NCBI RefSeq assembly: GCF_033097485.1 | Contig: NZ_AP028634.1 | Span: 1,293,126-1,357,125 of the forward strand | Source of the DNA: Pyrofollis japonicus | Lineage (GTDB): Archaea > Thermoproteota > Thermoprotei_A > Sulfolobales > Pyrodictiaceae | DNA length: 64,000 nucleotides | Direction of reading: 5' to 3' | In this document: positions 20,974 to 29,494 of the stretch, piece by piece | Position numbering within the stretch: the first letter of the stretch is position 1 | How the letters are laid out: the number at the start of each line of letters is the position of its first letter | Translations under genes and position numbers: made by a program | The notes under the pieces: model-generated | Told to the model about the DNA's origin: nothing | Seen by the model: only the letters and a program-made list of their open reading frames with translations | Databases searched by the model: none

Positions 20974-23900
20974 CACGCTCTATACGGCCCTTCTCTAGCG
21001 CGAGGAATAGCTTATATATCGCCCTAGCAAGCAGCCTCGCAGCTTCCACGTACATCTTCTCCAATAACTCTACGTCTTTACGCACATGAGCCTTCATTAT
21101 ATTATCGAGTACTCCCCGAAGCCGCGGCTCCACGTATGATAAAAGAGCAATGTCTCCCACCTGGCTCGAAAGCCTCTGAGCAATATCAATAAGCCTACCC
21201 TCGGATTCGGCACCACGCAGCACCATTACCCCACTATAGCTCGCCGCAAGCATCCTAATCAGCAAGTTCCTTTGCTCGGAGCCATAATACGCTATCTTGA
21301 ATCCCCTAGAGAGTAGCTTATCCAAGTGAGCGAGCACTATTTGTGAGAGTCTTGATGACGTGTCAAGAGATAACGGCGCTGCAATCGAGGAGACTTCCTC
21401 CTTCTCGCCATCATAGCTCGCAATAGCCGCGACCACGTAGTTTCCTCTATCCGTCTGAACACTATCGTATAGCACATAGATTGATGCAAGCCCGTGGCTT
21501 GGACTAGGCTTCGGAAACTCTATGCGTAGCCCTGCTACCCTAAGTGTCATGCTTCCTCCAAGTATCTTTGCTACACGGATTGCGAGTGCACGAGCATCAC
21601 TTGGCAGAACCTCGCCTCTAATAACGCGGAGCGCCGAGACGGGATCTATGGCGGCCATCATGGGGACAAATATAGTTGGCAACGCATAGTCTTCTAGCTT
21701 CTTTGATACCTGCAGCCATTCTATCTTCTCGAGAAGCCCGGCAGCCTCGCGCTCCCATAAGTGGACAAGCTTCATTGAGCCCGCCGTTACTACTCTGTAC
21801 TGTATTAGCCCCAGAGGCACGGCATACTCCGGGTCGAGCCGGAGATAAACCATTAGCGTTGCGAGGCCAAGTCTAATATCCTCCGCCGTGATATCTCCCG
21901 GGGCTTCTACCACATAGCCATAAGTAAAATCACGATATCTCCCGGCTACTGGTGAGTTGAGTTCAACTACAGCAACATCGTGGTAGACTCGCACAGAGCC
22001 ACCACGCGACAATAGACGTGGACGGCGGCTCTCAATAAACCATTCTACATCAATGGGTTCTTCTACTAGCTCTCCAAAGCCGTTAAGCGGGGCCTTGACG
22101 TTAAGGGCTACATATGTGCTTATTCTTCCGTAGCGCAGATCGTTCTCGAACGATGGGTGCTCGCCCCATCCACGCTTAATGTCAATATATCGGTGATAGG
22201 CCCTGGCAAGCCAGTCATGCTCTTCTACGGCCTCAGATGGATATTCCTCGTAGATTCTTAGCTCACGGGGACTAATGCCGACGACAAGGGCTTCCGTCAT
22301 TGAGTCATATACTCCTGGTTGGTACTTCTCTATGGCATCTCTATGTGAGGCCTCTTCTCCTTTTAGGAGCTTCTCGACACCCCTATGTATCAATACTTTT
22401 CTGTACCCATAGGGCGGACCATGCTCATAGAATCCGATGTCGTTCCAAAATCTCCTACCTTTATCACTGAGCCCAAGACCTTTACCGGTTAACGTGCCGT
22501 ACTCCTCTACTAGGCCTAGTTGCTTCACTACCGCTAACTCGTTGCCAGATAACTGGTCTCCGTGAAGGAGCTTCCATAGAGCTTTGAATATTGCTGCATA
22601 AGTGTTGGATGGGTTTACAAATAGTTTTTCGAGATGGAGACTTAGCCACTGCTTTAGAGCCGAGCTTCCTGCTTCAAGCAGTTTTCTATCCCAAAGCCCT
22701 GAAGGCACAACAATTGTCTCAGATATTCCGATGTCTTTTCTTCTACCTTTTCTTCCCTCTCTCTGCATATACTCTCTAAGGTCTACGGGTAAACCGATGT
22801 GCACTACACGATTGACGTTACCGATGTCTATGCCTTGTGCAAGTGTTCGGACAGTTATTATCATGCGTATTTTCCCGCGGCGGGCCTCTTCCTCGATCCT
22901 TTCCCTAACATCCTTAGGGACTAGGTGGTGGTGTATCTTTACAAGGCCTTGTTGGTCTGCTGGTAAGCGTTCGAGGAGGCCACGGTATAGCTTCTCAGCC
23001 ATACGTATACTCTTCGTAAACACTAGGGTCACAAAGCCTTCTTCTGCGGATTCGAGAACAGCTTGAAGAATCTCTACTGAGTCTAAACCTGGTCTAGGCG
23101 GACGCAAACCTATTGCTTCAAGAGCCTCATATATCTCGTACAAGTGCTCTCTTAGCTCTTCCTCGTTGAAGGCAATGTCGAGGATCCATTTTGCTCGAGA
23201 GGCGATTATGCTTGAGTATGCTCGTATATAGTTTAGTAGCGAGTCAACACCCTTGCCTAGAACTATTATGGTTCTGTTCGGTGTCTTGAAGGGCTTTCCG
23301 TGAACTATCTTGGTTTCTCTACCAGTTATGCTTGATAGCATTTTACCTAGCTCTTCGGGGTTTCCGAGTGTAGCAGAGAGTATTACAACGCGGGGAGGCT
23401 TTGACGCTATGTATCTGGCTATTAGCTCGATCATCGACAATATCAAGTGCGCACTACGGGCGCCATAGAAGTCGAGTTCATCTACAACTATAAGGTCTAA
23501 TTTCGCCAAGAAGTCCTCGAGTAACGCACGATGAGGAGACATAGCTATTCTCTTTAACTCTGCTAATAGGAATGCTGGATTCGTTACAACTAGTTTCGCG
23601 GAAAGGATTTCGGCGAGAAGCTTGTCCCGCTGACGTTTACCTATACTTGGCCTATCAACTCTTACTACTTTTCCGCGTCCACTCATTGAATAATATGTTT
23701 CAAGTCTTTTGATCTGATCCGCTGCCAGTGCAAGCGTCGGATATATTGCCAAGACGTGCCAATTGTTACGAAGGGCGGCCAATGCCCATGCTTCTGTCTT
23801 CCCGGAGCCCGTGCGCGCTGTAAGTATGACGTTCCGCCCGTCCTCGAGCGCCTTGATCGTCTCGAGCTGATGCTTATAGAGATTTAATGAGCCTTTCTCG

Positions 23901-24055
23901 TGGCTAGAAAGCTCTGGGACAACATCTGCGAACTTGGTATTTGTCTTTTCAGGCTCCTGTCCTTCATCTGTCCACTCAACTAGTTCATAGCCAAGTGCTC
24001 GTAGGCTTGTTGCCACATTGCTATCTCTCGTCGCCTTGTTTTTCCTAGAACTCAT
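20945..24055 (-). CDS. Large superfamily 2 DEAD/DEAH-box helicase
   Basis: 1036-residue helicase. Motif Q-like region NLYKHQLETIKAL, motif I TARTGSGKT (about 79-87), motif II as VVDELD (DELD instead of DEAD/DEAH), motif III ILSATLGNPEEL, motif VI QREGRKGRR. The arrangement resembles the COG1205/Lhr-like helicases, with a long C-terminal region of about 500 residues of unknown fold. It probably remodels DNA or RNA in repair or recombination. The family assignment is at superfamily level only. Divergent from dph6 with about 67 bases between starts. Confidence 0.85.
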   Translation of the reverse strand: MSSRKNKATRDSNVATSLRALGYELVEWTDEGQEPEKTNTKFADVVPELSSHEKGSLNLYKHQLETIKALEDGRNVILTARTGSGKTEAWALAALRNNWHVLAIYPTLALAADQIKRLETYYSMSGRGKVVRVDRPSIGKRQRDKLLAEILSAKLVVTNPAFLLAELKRIAMSPHRALLEDFLAKLDLIVVDELDFYGARSAHLILSMIELIARYIASKPPRVVILSATLGNPEELGKMLSSITGRETKIVHGKPFKTPNRTIIVLGKGVDSLLNYIRAYSSIIASRAKWILDIAFNEEELREHLYEIYEALEAIGLRPPRPGLDSVEILQAVLESAEEGFVTLVFTKSIRMAEKLYRGLLERLPADQQGLVKIHHHLVPKDVRERIEEEARRGKIRMIITVRTLAQGIDIGNVNRVVHIGLPVDLREYMQREGRKGRRKDIGISETIVVPSGLWDRKLLEAGSSALKQWLSLHLEKLFVNPSNTYAAIFKALWKLLHGDQLSGNELAVVKQLGLVEEYGTLTGKGLGLSDKGRRFWNDIGFYEHGPPYGYRKVLIHRGVEKLLKGEEASHRDAIEKYQPGVYDSMTEALVVGISPRELRIYEEYPSEAVEEHDWLARAYHRYIDIKRGWGEHPSFENDLRYGRISTYVALNVKAPLNGFGELVEEPIDVEWFIESRRPRLLSRGGSVRVYHDVAVVELNSPVAGRYRDFTYGYVVEAPGDITAEDIRLGLATLMVYLRLDPEYAVPLGLIQYRVVTAGSMKLVHLWEREAAGLLEKIEWLQVSKKLEDYALPTIFVPMMAAIDPVSALRVIRGEVLPSDARALAIRVAKILGGSMTLRVAGLRIEFPKPSPSHGLASIYVLYDSVQTDRGNYVVAAIASYDGEKEEVSSIAAPLSLDTSSRLSQIVLAHLDKLLSRGFKIAYYGSEQRNLLIRMLAASYSGVMVLRGAESEGRLIDIAQRLSSQVGDIALLSYVEPRLRGVLDNIMKAHVRKDVELLEKMYVEAARLLARAIYKLFLALEKGRIERANKKDRGAH

Positions 24056-24122
24056 TACCTAAAACCCGATTAGTGGCAGACAACTAGACTAGATAAATAC
24101 GATTAGTGTCATGGTGTGCTCC

Positions 24123-24812
24123 ATGCGAGTATGCGCTATGCTGAGCGGTGGCAAGGATAGCATATATGCATTGCACTGGGCAGTCATGCACGGCTTCGAA
24201 CTCTGCTGCACACTGATAATAGAGCCTGCAAAGCAGTGGGAAAGCATGCTATTCCACTACCCAAACATATGGGTTGCACGTCTCCAGAGCGAGGCTCTAG
24301 GAGTTGACTATGTCGTATACTCATCTAGGGAGGATGAGGAGGCCTCACTGATTGATGCCTTTAAGCTGGTTGCTGAGAAGGGCTGTGAAGCAATAGTCTC
24401 TGGGGCACTGCTGAGTGATTATCAGAGGCTTAGATTTGCGATAGCCGCTGAAGAGAATGGTCTCAAGAGCTTTACTCCCCTCTGGAGAATAAACCAAGAA
24501 GAGTACATGAGGGGCTTAGTGCGCGAAGGCTTCAAGGTAATGGTTACGAGTGTGCAAGCATACGGTTTACCGGGCTGGCTTGTAGGGAAGATCCTTGACG
24601 AGAAAACTGTTGAAATGATAATCTCTCTTGCAAAGAAATATAGATTCAACCCTGCATTTGAGGGAGGTGAGGCCGAGACACTAGTCCTTGATGCTCCACT
24701 TTTCCGCAAGGAGCTTAGAGTCGAAGGCGAGACTGTAAGGCTGGGACCAGATCATTATTTCTATGAAATCAAGCGTGCATGGCTTGTCCCAAAACCCTCT
24801 GTGTCGCAATGA
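24123..24812 (+). CDS. dph6: Diphthine--ammonia ligase (Dph6, ATP-pyrophosphatase family)
   Basis: Catalyses the last amidation step of diphthamide on EF-2. The PP-loop SGGKDSIYAL is near residue 8. The family core follows: SGALLSDYQRLR, FTPLWRINQEEYMRGLV, GLPGWLVGKILD and AFEGGEAETLVLDAPLF. A TATA box (AGATAAATAC, 24091-24100) predicts transcription near 24120, so ATG 24123 is a leaderless start. The frame is open from 24111. The 3' end overlaps the convergent membrane-protein gene by 132 bases. Confidence 0.92.
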   Translation: MRVCAMLSGGKDSIYALHWAVMHGFELCCTLIIEPAKQWESMLFHYPNIWVARLQSEALGVDYVVYSSREDEEASLIDAFKLVAEKGCEAIVSGALLSDYQRLRFAIAAEENGLKSFTPLWRINQEEYMRGLVREGFKVMVTSVQAYGLPGWLVGKILDEKTVEMIISLAKKYRFNPAFEGGEAETLVLDAPLFRKELRVEGETVRLGPDHYFYEIKRAWLVPKPSVSQ

Positions 24813-25334
24813 GTCAAAGACTGCACAAGATGCGGAGAAAATGTTCCTCCAATACATGGTTACTGCGAGCGGCAACACTATAGGTATGATGCTTGAAGCG
24901 ACAAAAAACTTGGGCGACAAGGCATCGCCGGGCAAGCGCCTTATTAAATCCTCTATATTGATATCATAGTTGACTGCTAGTTTATCGATTACATTAAGCA
25001 TCGATAACAGCATGCTATAGGCGACAAGCGGTGCGATCGGCGGGGCAGCCAGCACTGCAAAAGCAGCAGTCAGAGGCGTGAATGAGGGACGCAGAGCTAT
25101 GTTCTTGTCAAGACTTCTAAGTATACTAATCAGTCTTGAAGCAGCTAAGCTTGGAGGATAAATTGATGCAGCCGCAAATCCAGCGAAGAGAACCCAGAGA
25201 GCCAAGGAGGTCTCAGGCGAGCTGGAGAGAACAACTGAGGCAAGAAATGCAAGGAAGCTCAATGATCCAAGGAATCCAGCAGTTTTGGAAAAGACTATTG
25301 TGATACCTAGCGGGCGAAGAGGTCTTCCTTTCAT
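24681..25334 (-). CDS. Multi-pass membrane protein, function unknown
   Basis: 217 residues with four to five hydrophobic segments (for example GFLGSLSFLAFLASVVL, ALWVLFAGFAAASIY, FAVLAAPPIAPLVAYSMLL, FFVASSIIPIVLPLAVTMYW). A soluble tail follows that lies entirely within the overlap with dph6 (132 bases). I recognise no family. Co-directional with the 80-residue gene 15 bases upstream. Confidence 0.65.
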   Translation of the reverse strand: MKGRPLRPLGITIVFSKTAGFLGSLSFLAFLASVVLSSSPETSLALWVLFAGFAAASIYPPSLAASRLISILRSLDKNIALRPSFTPLTAAFAVLAAPPIAPLVAYSMLLSMLNVIDKLAVNYDINIEDLIRRLPGDALSPKFFVASSIIPIVLPLAVTMYWRNIFSASCAVFDSLRHRGFWDKPCTLDFIEIMIWSQPYSLAFDSKLLAEKWSIKD

Positions 25335-25349
25335 TCTCTAGTGCACCAC

Positions 25350-25592
25350 TTAGTCGTCAATACCAGGTTCAAGAGAATAGACATTGTATACTTCATGCCT
25401 GAGCTGTGTAAGTCTGTCTCTAAGTTTAACTACGAGCGTGTAGAGCGAATATATACTCCCCTTGCTCGGAACTTGGTCCTTTGCCGCACTTGAAGCTATG
25501 ACGCCAACATCCTTCTCTATCAGCTCTAATAATTCCATACTCTCATCGATAAGACGCAATGCCCTATCTGCTGCTGACATCTCCTTCCCCAT
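25350..25592 (-). CDS. Small helical protein, function unknown
   Basis: 80 residues, acidic at the N-terminal half (ALRLIDESMELLELIEKDVG) with a basic/helical C-terminal half (LVVKLRDRLTQLRHEVYNVY). It looks like a two-helix protein. It lies between the nucleoside phosphorylase and the membrane-protein gene on the same strand with short gaps, so it is probably co-transcribed. No family recognised. Confidence 0.55.
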   Translation of the reverse strand: MGKEMSAADRALRLIDESMELLELIEKDVGVIASSAAKDQVPSKGSIYSLYTLVVKLRDRLTQLRHEVYNVYSLEPGIDD

Positions 25593-25629
25593 ACTGTATC
25601 CCTCGGTAGACGTTGCTTATTGCTGATGC

Positions 25630-26424
25630 CTAAGGTGTTGTTGCCTCAATCTGTGTTGCGGCTTTGGATACCTTTACGTGCTCCATGTGCAAAGATAGTG
25701 CCTCAAGCAATGGCTTCACAAGCTTATCTATAACGCTAAATATTTTCTGATGAAGCGTCTCGTATTCCTCCTCTTCGGAGTAAATAGCTCCGCGCTCTAC
25801 GCCCTTCGGTACGCTTGATTCAACCACCAGAACAGAGGTCGCTTGGAGTTTTCTAGTCATAGCAACAGTGAAGAGGGTCGCTGTTCCCATGTCCATGGCG
25901 ACAGCGAGCCTACTATACGTCTTCATTGACGCTTCTATCGCCCCCCCATTAAGGTAGAATGTGTCAACGCTCCACACAATACCGGGTATAGTTTTGATAT
26001 CATGAACCTCGAGCGATTGCTGAACATGGTGAAACAGCTCATGGCTCGGTATTGCGGGCACCTCTAGAGGGGCATAAGCCTTTGACACACCATCACCCTT
26101 TATGGCCCCCGTAGCCAGGATAACGCTACCGATATCAACTTTGGGCGAAAGAGCTGTCGCCGCGTCAAGGTATAGAACCACATCTGTGCCCAAGCGGGCT
26201 AGCTCCTCTAAGAGTATCGCAAGTGCTGAGGGACCTATAGGGTGAAGTACTACTGTGAGACGTGTTCTATGGAACTCGCCAGTAGCTACGCGAAAGCCTG
26301 GCCTACCAGTTCGCTCAACAACATTGTTGAGATAGCTAAGAGCTCTTTCGTATACTTCTTCAAGGCTTGTAACGAGTGCATGGGTTGAAACGTCTCCTTT
26401 ACTCGTCTTAGTAAAGATTTGCAT
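25630..26424 (-). CDS. Nucleoside phosphorylase (PNP/UDP family)
   Basis: About 264 residues of the PNP/uridine phosphorylase superfamily. Signs are LTVVLHPIGPSALAILLEELARLG, SVILATGAIKGDGVSKAY, the specificity and phosphate region VAMDMGTATLFTVA and VESSVPKG. The family cleaves nucleosides to ribose-1-phosphate and base. Purine versus uridine specificity cannot be decided here. ATG 26424 (MQIFTKTSKGD) is taken; ATG or GTG at 26433 is possible. Confidence 0.85.
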   Translation of the reverse strand: MQIFTKTSKGDVSTHALVTSLEEVYERALSYLNNVVERTGRPGFRVATGEFHRTRLTVVLHPIGPSALAILLEELARLGTDVVLYLDAATALSPKVDIGSVILATGAIKGDGVSKAYAPLEVPAIPSHELFHHVQQSLEVHDIKTIPGIVWSVDTFYLNGGAIEASMKTYSRLAVAMDMGTATLFTVAMTRKLQATSVLVVESSVPKGVERGAIYSEEEEYETLHQKIFSVIDKLVKPLLEALSLHMEHVKVSKAATQIEATTP

Positions 26425-26668
26425 TATGACCATGAGTCCTTAACCTCTCCCGCGGCAAATCTTCTGCATACGGGTTAATCTTATTTCATTCCTCTAGAAA
26501 GGCCCATAGCCTTATTTTGAGAGGATATAATGCAACGTAGATAAGGCTTCGGCTTGTAAACACCATAATAACAATTACTACGAATTAAATAAAATATTAC
26601 TAATTATCATAAAACCAACTAATCAGACATGAAATACTACCGTGTACCCATGAGAGACTCTAAGACCC
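26425..26668. other. Intergenic region, nothing recognised upstream of the speD promoter
   Basis: AT-rich spacer between two divergent genes. The stretch 26570-26640 is particularly AT-rich. I see no coding frame with a start signal and no RNA gene. The G/C-tract promoter structure is listed separately. Confidence 0.45.
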
Positions 26669-26723
26669 GGGGGGTAACTCTTAAAGGCTATAAAAATAAC
26701 CCCCCCTATAGCCGGAGGGGGGT
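26669..26723 (+). promoter_or_regulatory. speD: G/C-tract flanked core promoter of the SpeD-family gene
   Basis: A TATA box TATAAAAA (26689-26696) is flanked by a G6 tract at 26669-26674 followed by TAA, and a C7 tract at 26700-26706 preceded by TAA. A second G6 tract (26717-26722) follows at the predicted transcription start, directly before ATG 26727. The tracts form two inverted-repeat options: G6/C7 around the TATA box, or C6/G6 with a 10-base loop spanning the start site. This looks like an operator or a structure masking the initiation region. Confidence 0.6.
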
Positions 26724-26726
26724 CAT

Positions 26727-27122
26727 ATGGAAGCTGCAACACTGAGAAACATAGGAAACATAGCGAACAATAACGAGCCCAAGGTATATGGAAGACACGT
26801 TTACGGTAACCTCTACGAATGCAACGAAGCAATTCTAAGAGACGAAGAGAGGCTGAGACAAATAGTAATCGAGGCAGCACGCATTGGAAACATGACGCTC
26901 CTAGACGTCAAAAGCTGGAAAATAGGAGAGGGCGTAAGCGTCGTCGCAATAGTACTTGAAAGCCATATCACAATCCACACCTGGCCCGAATACCACTTTG
27001 CGACAGTCGATGTATATAGTTGTGGAAAACACACTGATCCCGACAGCGCATTCGACTACATAGTAAAGATGCTTGGCGCGAAGCGCGTAGAGCGCGGAAT
27101 AACATCAAGGAACCTGGAATAG
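26727..27122 (+). CDS. speD: S-adenosylmethionine/arginine decarboxylase proenzyme (SpeD family)
   Basis: Pyruvoyl-dependent decarboxylase of polyamine synthesis. 131 residues with the self-cleavage site in [14 protein letters not shown] (Ser79 becomes the pyruvoyl group), [11 protein letters not shown] with the conserved Cys99, and AFDYIVKML. In Crenarchaeota one paralogue of this family decarboxylates AdoMet and another decarboxylates arginine. I cannot tell which this is from sequence alone. mRNA probably begins only about 5-10 bases before ATG 26727. See the flanking G/C-tract promoter. Confidence 0.9.
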   Translation: MEAATLRNIGNIANNNEPKVYGRHVYGNLYECNEAILRDEERLRQIVIEAARIGNMTLLDVKSWKIGEGVSVVAIVLESHITIHTWPEYHFATVDVYSCGKHTDPDSAFDYIVKMLGAKRVERGITSRNLE

Positions 27123-27202
27123 GAGAAGCTCCTGGTCCTCCCCGATACAATCTTGTTTTTAACTATCACAGGACCCAAATCATCGCAACAACTATAGCAT
27201 GA

Positions 27203-28228
27203 TTATAGATTAATTCTCTTGAGTATATTGGATAGTACATCAGAAGCTTTCTCTGTTGCACTACTTCCTATAAACAAGTGCTCGCCTCCATCAACTACTA
27301 GTCTACCTCCCGATACGACTGTCTCAGCAGTAGCTATTGGTGTAAGTACATAAGGCTTAGCTAAGTTCGTCTCGGGGAACCAGGAGGGGGGTTCAGAGAT
27401 ATCGTAGACAGCTAAGTATGCTCTTTCATTCTTTTCTATGCCTCTATACTCGGTGTCAATGATTTTGTGGCAGCGGAGCGACAAAGCCTTGTATCCTTCG
27501 GCACCATACTCGAATATTACTTGGCCTGGAGAGATGTGTGGATAGATAAGTCCCGGGACATCGCTAGCTCCGAGAATATCGTGACCATACGCTCTAACAT
27601 TAATTCCATTACAAATTGCTACCGATCTATCCATTACTTTACAGACAAGCTCCATCCAACTAGGTAACACTATTCCTTCACTATGCATTATGAGGGCACC
27701 TAGCTTTACTCGTACTTGTTCGCCGCCACTGACTTGTTCTATTTCTGAACGGATTTTTTCGAAATATGATTCACTGCAATTATTGCAGCTACTTATTGGC
27801 AGCAGTATAGCGCCCTCGAGGCCGCTCTCGATTAGCGCTCTTGCAACAGGTACAGCGTTTGGAGACACAGCAAGTATTCTCGTGTACCCAGCCAAACTCA
27901 TCTCATAGAACGCCATAAGCGATAAATAGTATGCTTCTTCCGAGCTGAGCGATCTGCTGAACTCGATGAGCTTATCATCAAATACTCTTGGAGGTCTCCT
28001 AAGCGTCCTGAATAGATAGGCTTCTGGATAGACAAGCGGGGCACAGAAGCCGGGAAAAACTATGCGGCCCCTGCCTCCAAGCACAAGTTCAGCTATCTCT
28101 GCCTCCTCGGGGGGAGAGCCTACGCCTATATGATCTATAACACCATTGGATAGGTGAATGTATCCTGGCCCTTTTACCTCGTCTTCTTCAGCTATGTAAA
28201 CATCAACGAACAAGAGATTTATGTTCAT
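27203..28228 (-). CDS. Degenerate amidohydrolase-like protein
   Basis: About 341 residues with the outline of an amidohydrolase: the N-terminal composite beta domain (LFVDVYIAEED, then YIHLSNGVIDHIGVG and GRIVFPGFCAPLVYPEA). Where working enzymes have PGFVDxHxH, this one has PGFCAPLVYPEA and no HxH. The later part (SGGRLVVDGG) is also amidohydrolase-like. It probably lost the metal centre and has another role, for instance binding. ATG 28228 (MNINLLFVD) is preferred over the open frame to 28264. Confidence 0.6.
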   Translation of the reverse strand: MNINLLFVDVYIAEEDEVKGPGYIHLSNGVIDHIGVGSPPEEAEIAELVLGGRGRIVFPGFCAPLVYPEAYLFRTLRRPPRVFDDKLIEFSRSLSSEEAYYLSLMAFYEMSLAGYTRILAVSPNAVPVARALIESGLEGAILLPISSCNNCSESYFEKIRSEIEQVSGGEQVRVKLGALIMHSEGIVLPSWMELVCKVMDRSVAICNGINVRAYGHDILGASDVPGLIYPHISPGQVIFEYGAEGYKALSLRCHKIIDTEYRGIEKNERAYLAVYDISEPPSWFPETNLAKPYVLTPIATAETVVSGGRLVVDGGEHLFIGSSATEKASDVLSNILKRINL

Positions 28229-28296
28229 GCTGTGCAAGCCACCCCGCACAACGAGTAATAGCACTATGATGTTATAGTCCTCTAGTCAAATAATAA

Positions 28297-28512
28297 CTAC
28301 ATGCAGACCCAATCACTGACAACACGTATATTGTTAGGCCCACAGATAGCCATACATGCAAGACACACCATACATGCAGAGACGTTTATGCTAAGTTTTC
28401 CATCCTTAACGCGTAATGCTTCTGAGGGACAAGCTTCCTCGCAGAGACGTGGATCTATATTATCTCCTACCTCTATCCTTGTCGCAACTATTCTGCAGCG
28501 AGGCTGTTCCAT
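28297..28512 (-). CDS. Small single-cluster ferredoxin-like protein
   Basis: 71 residues. A C-x2-C-x2-C-x3-C stretch (SACMVCLACMAIC) plus the earlier EEACPSEAL cysteine can ligate one [4Fe-4S] cluster. The first motif of a two-cluster ferredoxin is incomplete (LCEEACP only). A probable electron carrier or iron-sulphur accessory protein. ATG 28512 follows GAGGTAGCC; GTG 28515 is adjacent. It follows SurE on the same strand. Confidence 0.75.
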   Translation of the reverse strand: MEQPRCRIVATRIEVGDNIDPRLCEEACPSEALRVKDGKLSINVSACMVCLACMAICGPNNIRVVSDWVCM

Positions 28513-28666
28513 CACGGCTACCTCTGATCAGAGAAGCTGTGTGCGGGTATGTACCCGAGGTCGGACCCGGCGCCATATCGCCCGGATTATCCGGGTTCAT
28601 CTCGTCCGCCGGGCCACCACCCCCCCCAGATTGCTTACGTATTCTTCTGAGCCGTATTAAAGCCAT
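28460..28666 (-). CDS. Possible small Gly/Pro-rich protein between surE and the ferredoxin gene
   Basis: A 68-codon frame beginning ATG 28666, 22 bases after the surE stop on the same strand. It has a basic start (MALIRLRRIRK), five glycines encoded within a G8 homopolymer, then a Pro/Asn/Asp-rich stretch. Its end overlaps the ferredoxin start by about 50 bases. No homology recognised. It may be a genuine linker protein, or non-coding DNA. Confidence 0.3.
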   Translation of the reverse strand: MALIRLRRIRKQSGGGGGPADEMNPDNPGDMAPGPTSGTYPHTASLIRGSRDGTASLQNSCDKDRGRR

Positions 28667-28687
28667 AATCCTTTGAGACGCCCCACC

Positions 28688-29494
28688 CTACATCATTTTA
28701 TTTAATTCTTCCATAGCGTGCTTGAGAATTGATATGGCGTTACATTTCGCAACGCCCTCTAGACAAATCGGTGTTAAGACGATGTTTCCGCGCTTTAACT
28801 CATAAGTATCTGTTCCCTTAGCTGGCTCCTCCTCCTCGCCTTGAATAGAATAGTATATGACTTTGCCGTTTTCATCTCTCTTTACTTCTTTAGCTATTTG
28901 TCTAAAACGGATACGGGCTGGAGGAGCCACAACTATTCTGCTCGTGCTTGTGAGTCTCCGAGGAAAGTTAACGCTAAGCAAGTCTATTCCACGGGGAAGC
29001 ATTTTTTGAGTCAAGAAGGAGGCCACAAGCCTTATAACACGCTGCATACGCACCAACGCAGCATAGTCCATGGCTTTAATATCATTCATGCTCCTAGCCT
29101 CTACCGAGAATGCCGCAGCTGGCATACCCATAAGTGCAGCGTGTACTGCTGCACCAATCGTTGCAGATGCGAGTATTGATTGAAGGCTAGTATTGTCGCC
29201 TATATTCACTCCGGAAAATACTGCATCATAAAGCCCATTGATGCTAGTAGCTATGTATACAGCATCTGACGGCAAACCATCGATAACTACTACCTCTTTT
29301 GAACCCCACAGCTTCTTCTTTACCGCTCTTATAGGCTTACCCAGCGTCATCCCATGGCCGCACGCGCTCTTCGCGCTAGATGGTACATAGACATCTACTC
29401 TACCAAGGTCTTTTACTGCTTCATAGAGTATTCTGAGCCCAGGGCTTTCAGCACCATCATCGTTAGTTATAAGCAAGCGTCTCACTTCTACCAC
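28688..29494 (-). CDS. surE: 5'/3'-nucleotidase SurE
   Basis: Metal-dependent nucleoside monophosphate phosphatase. 268 residues with the SurE signature LLITNDDGAESPGLRIL (metal-binding DD), PSSAKSACGHGMTLG, VDGLPSDAV-type motif (VIDGLPSDAVYIA) and FSGVNIGDNTSLQS. Starts 31 bases inside the DUF1152 gene, so the pair is co-translated. Confidence 0.92.
   Translation of the reverse strand: MVEVRRLLITNDDGAESPGLRILYEAVKDLGRVDVYVPSSAKSACGHGMTLGKPIRAVKKKLWGSKEVVVIDGLPSDAVYIATSINGLYDAVFSGVNIGDNTSLQSILASATIGAAVHAALMGMPAAAFSVEARSMNDIKAMDYAALVRMQRVIRLVASFLTQKMLPRGIDLLSVNFPRRLTSTSRIVVAPPARIRFRQIAKEVKRDENGKVIYYSIQGEEEEPAKGTDTYELKRGNIVLTPICLEGVAKCNAISILKHAMEELNKMM

Noticed and set aside
28841-29179. Plus-strand frame inside surE
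   Set aside because: Mirror of the surE coding sequence without any start signal; surE motifs are unambiguous on the other strand.
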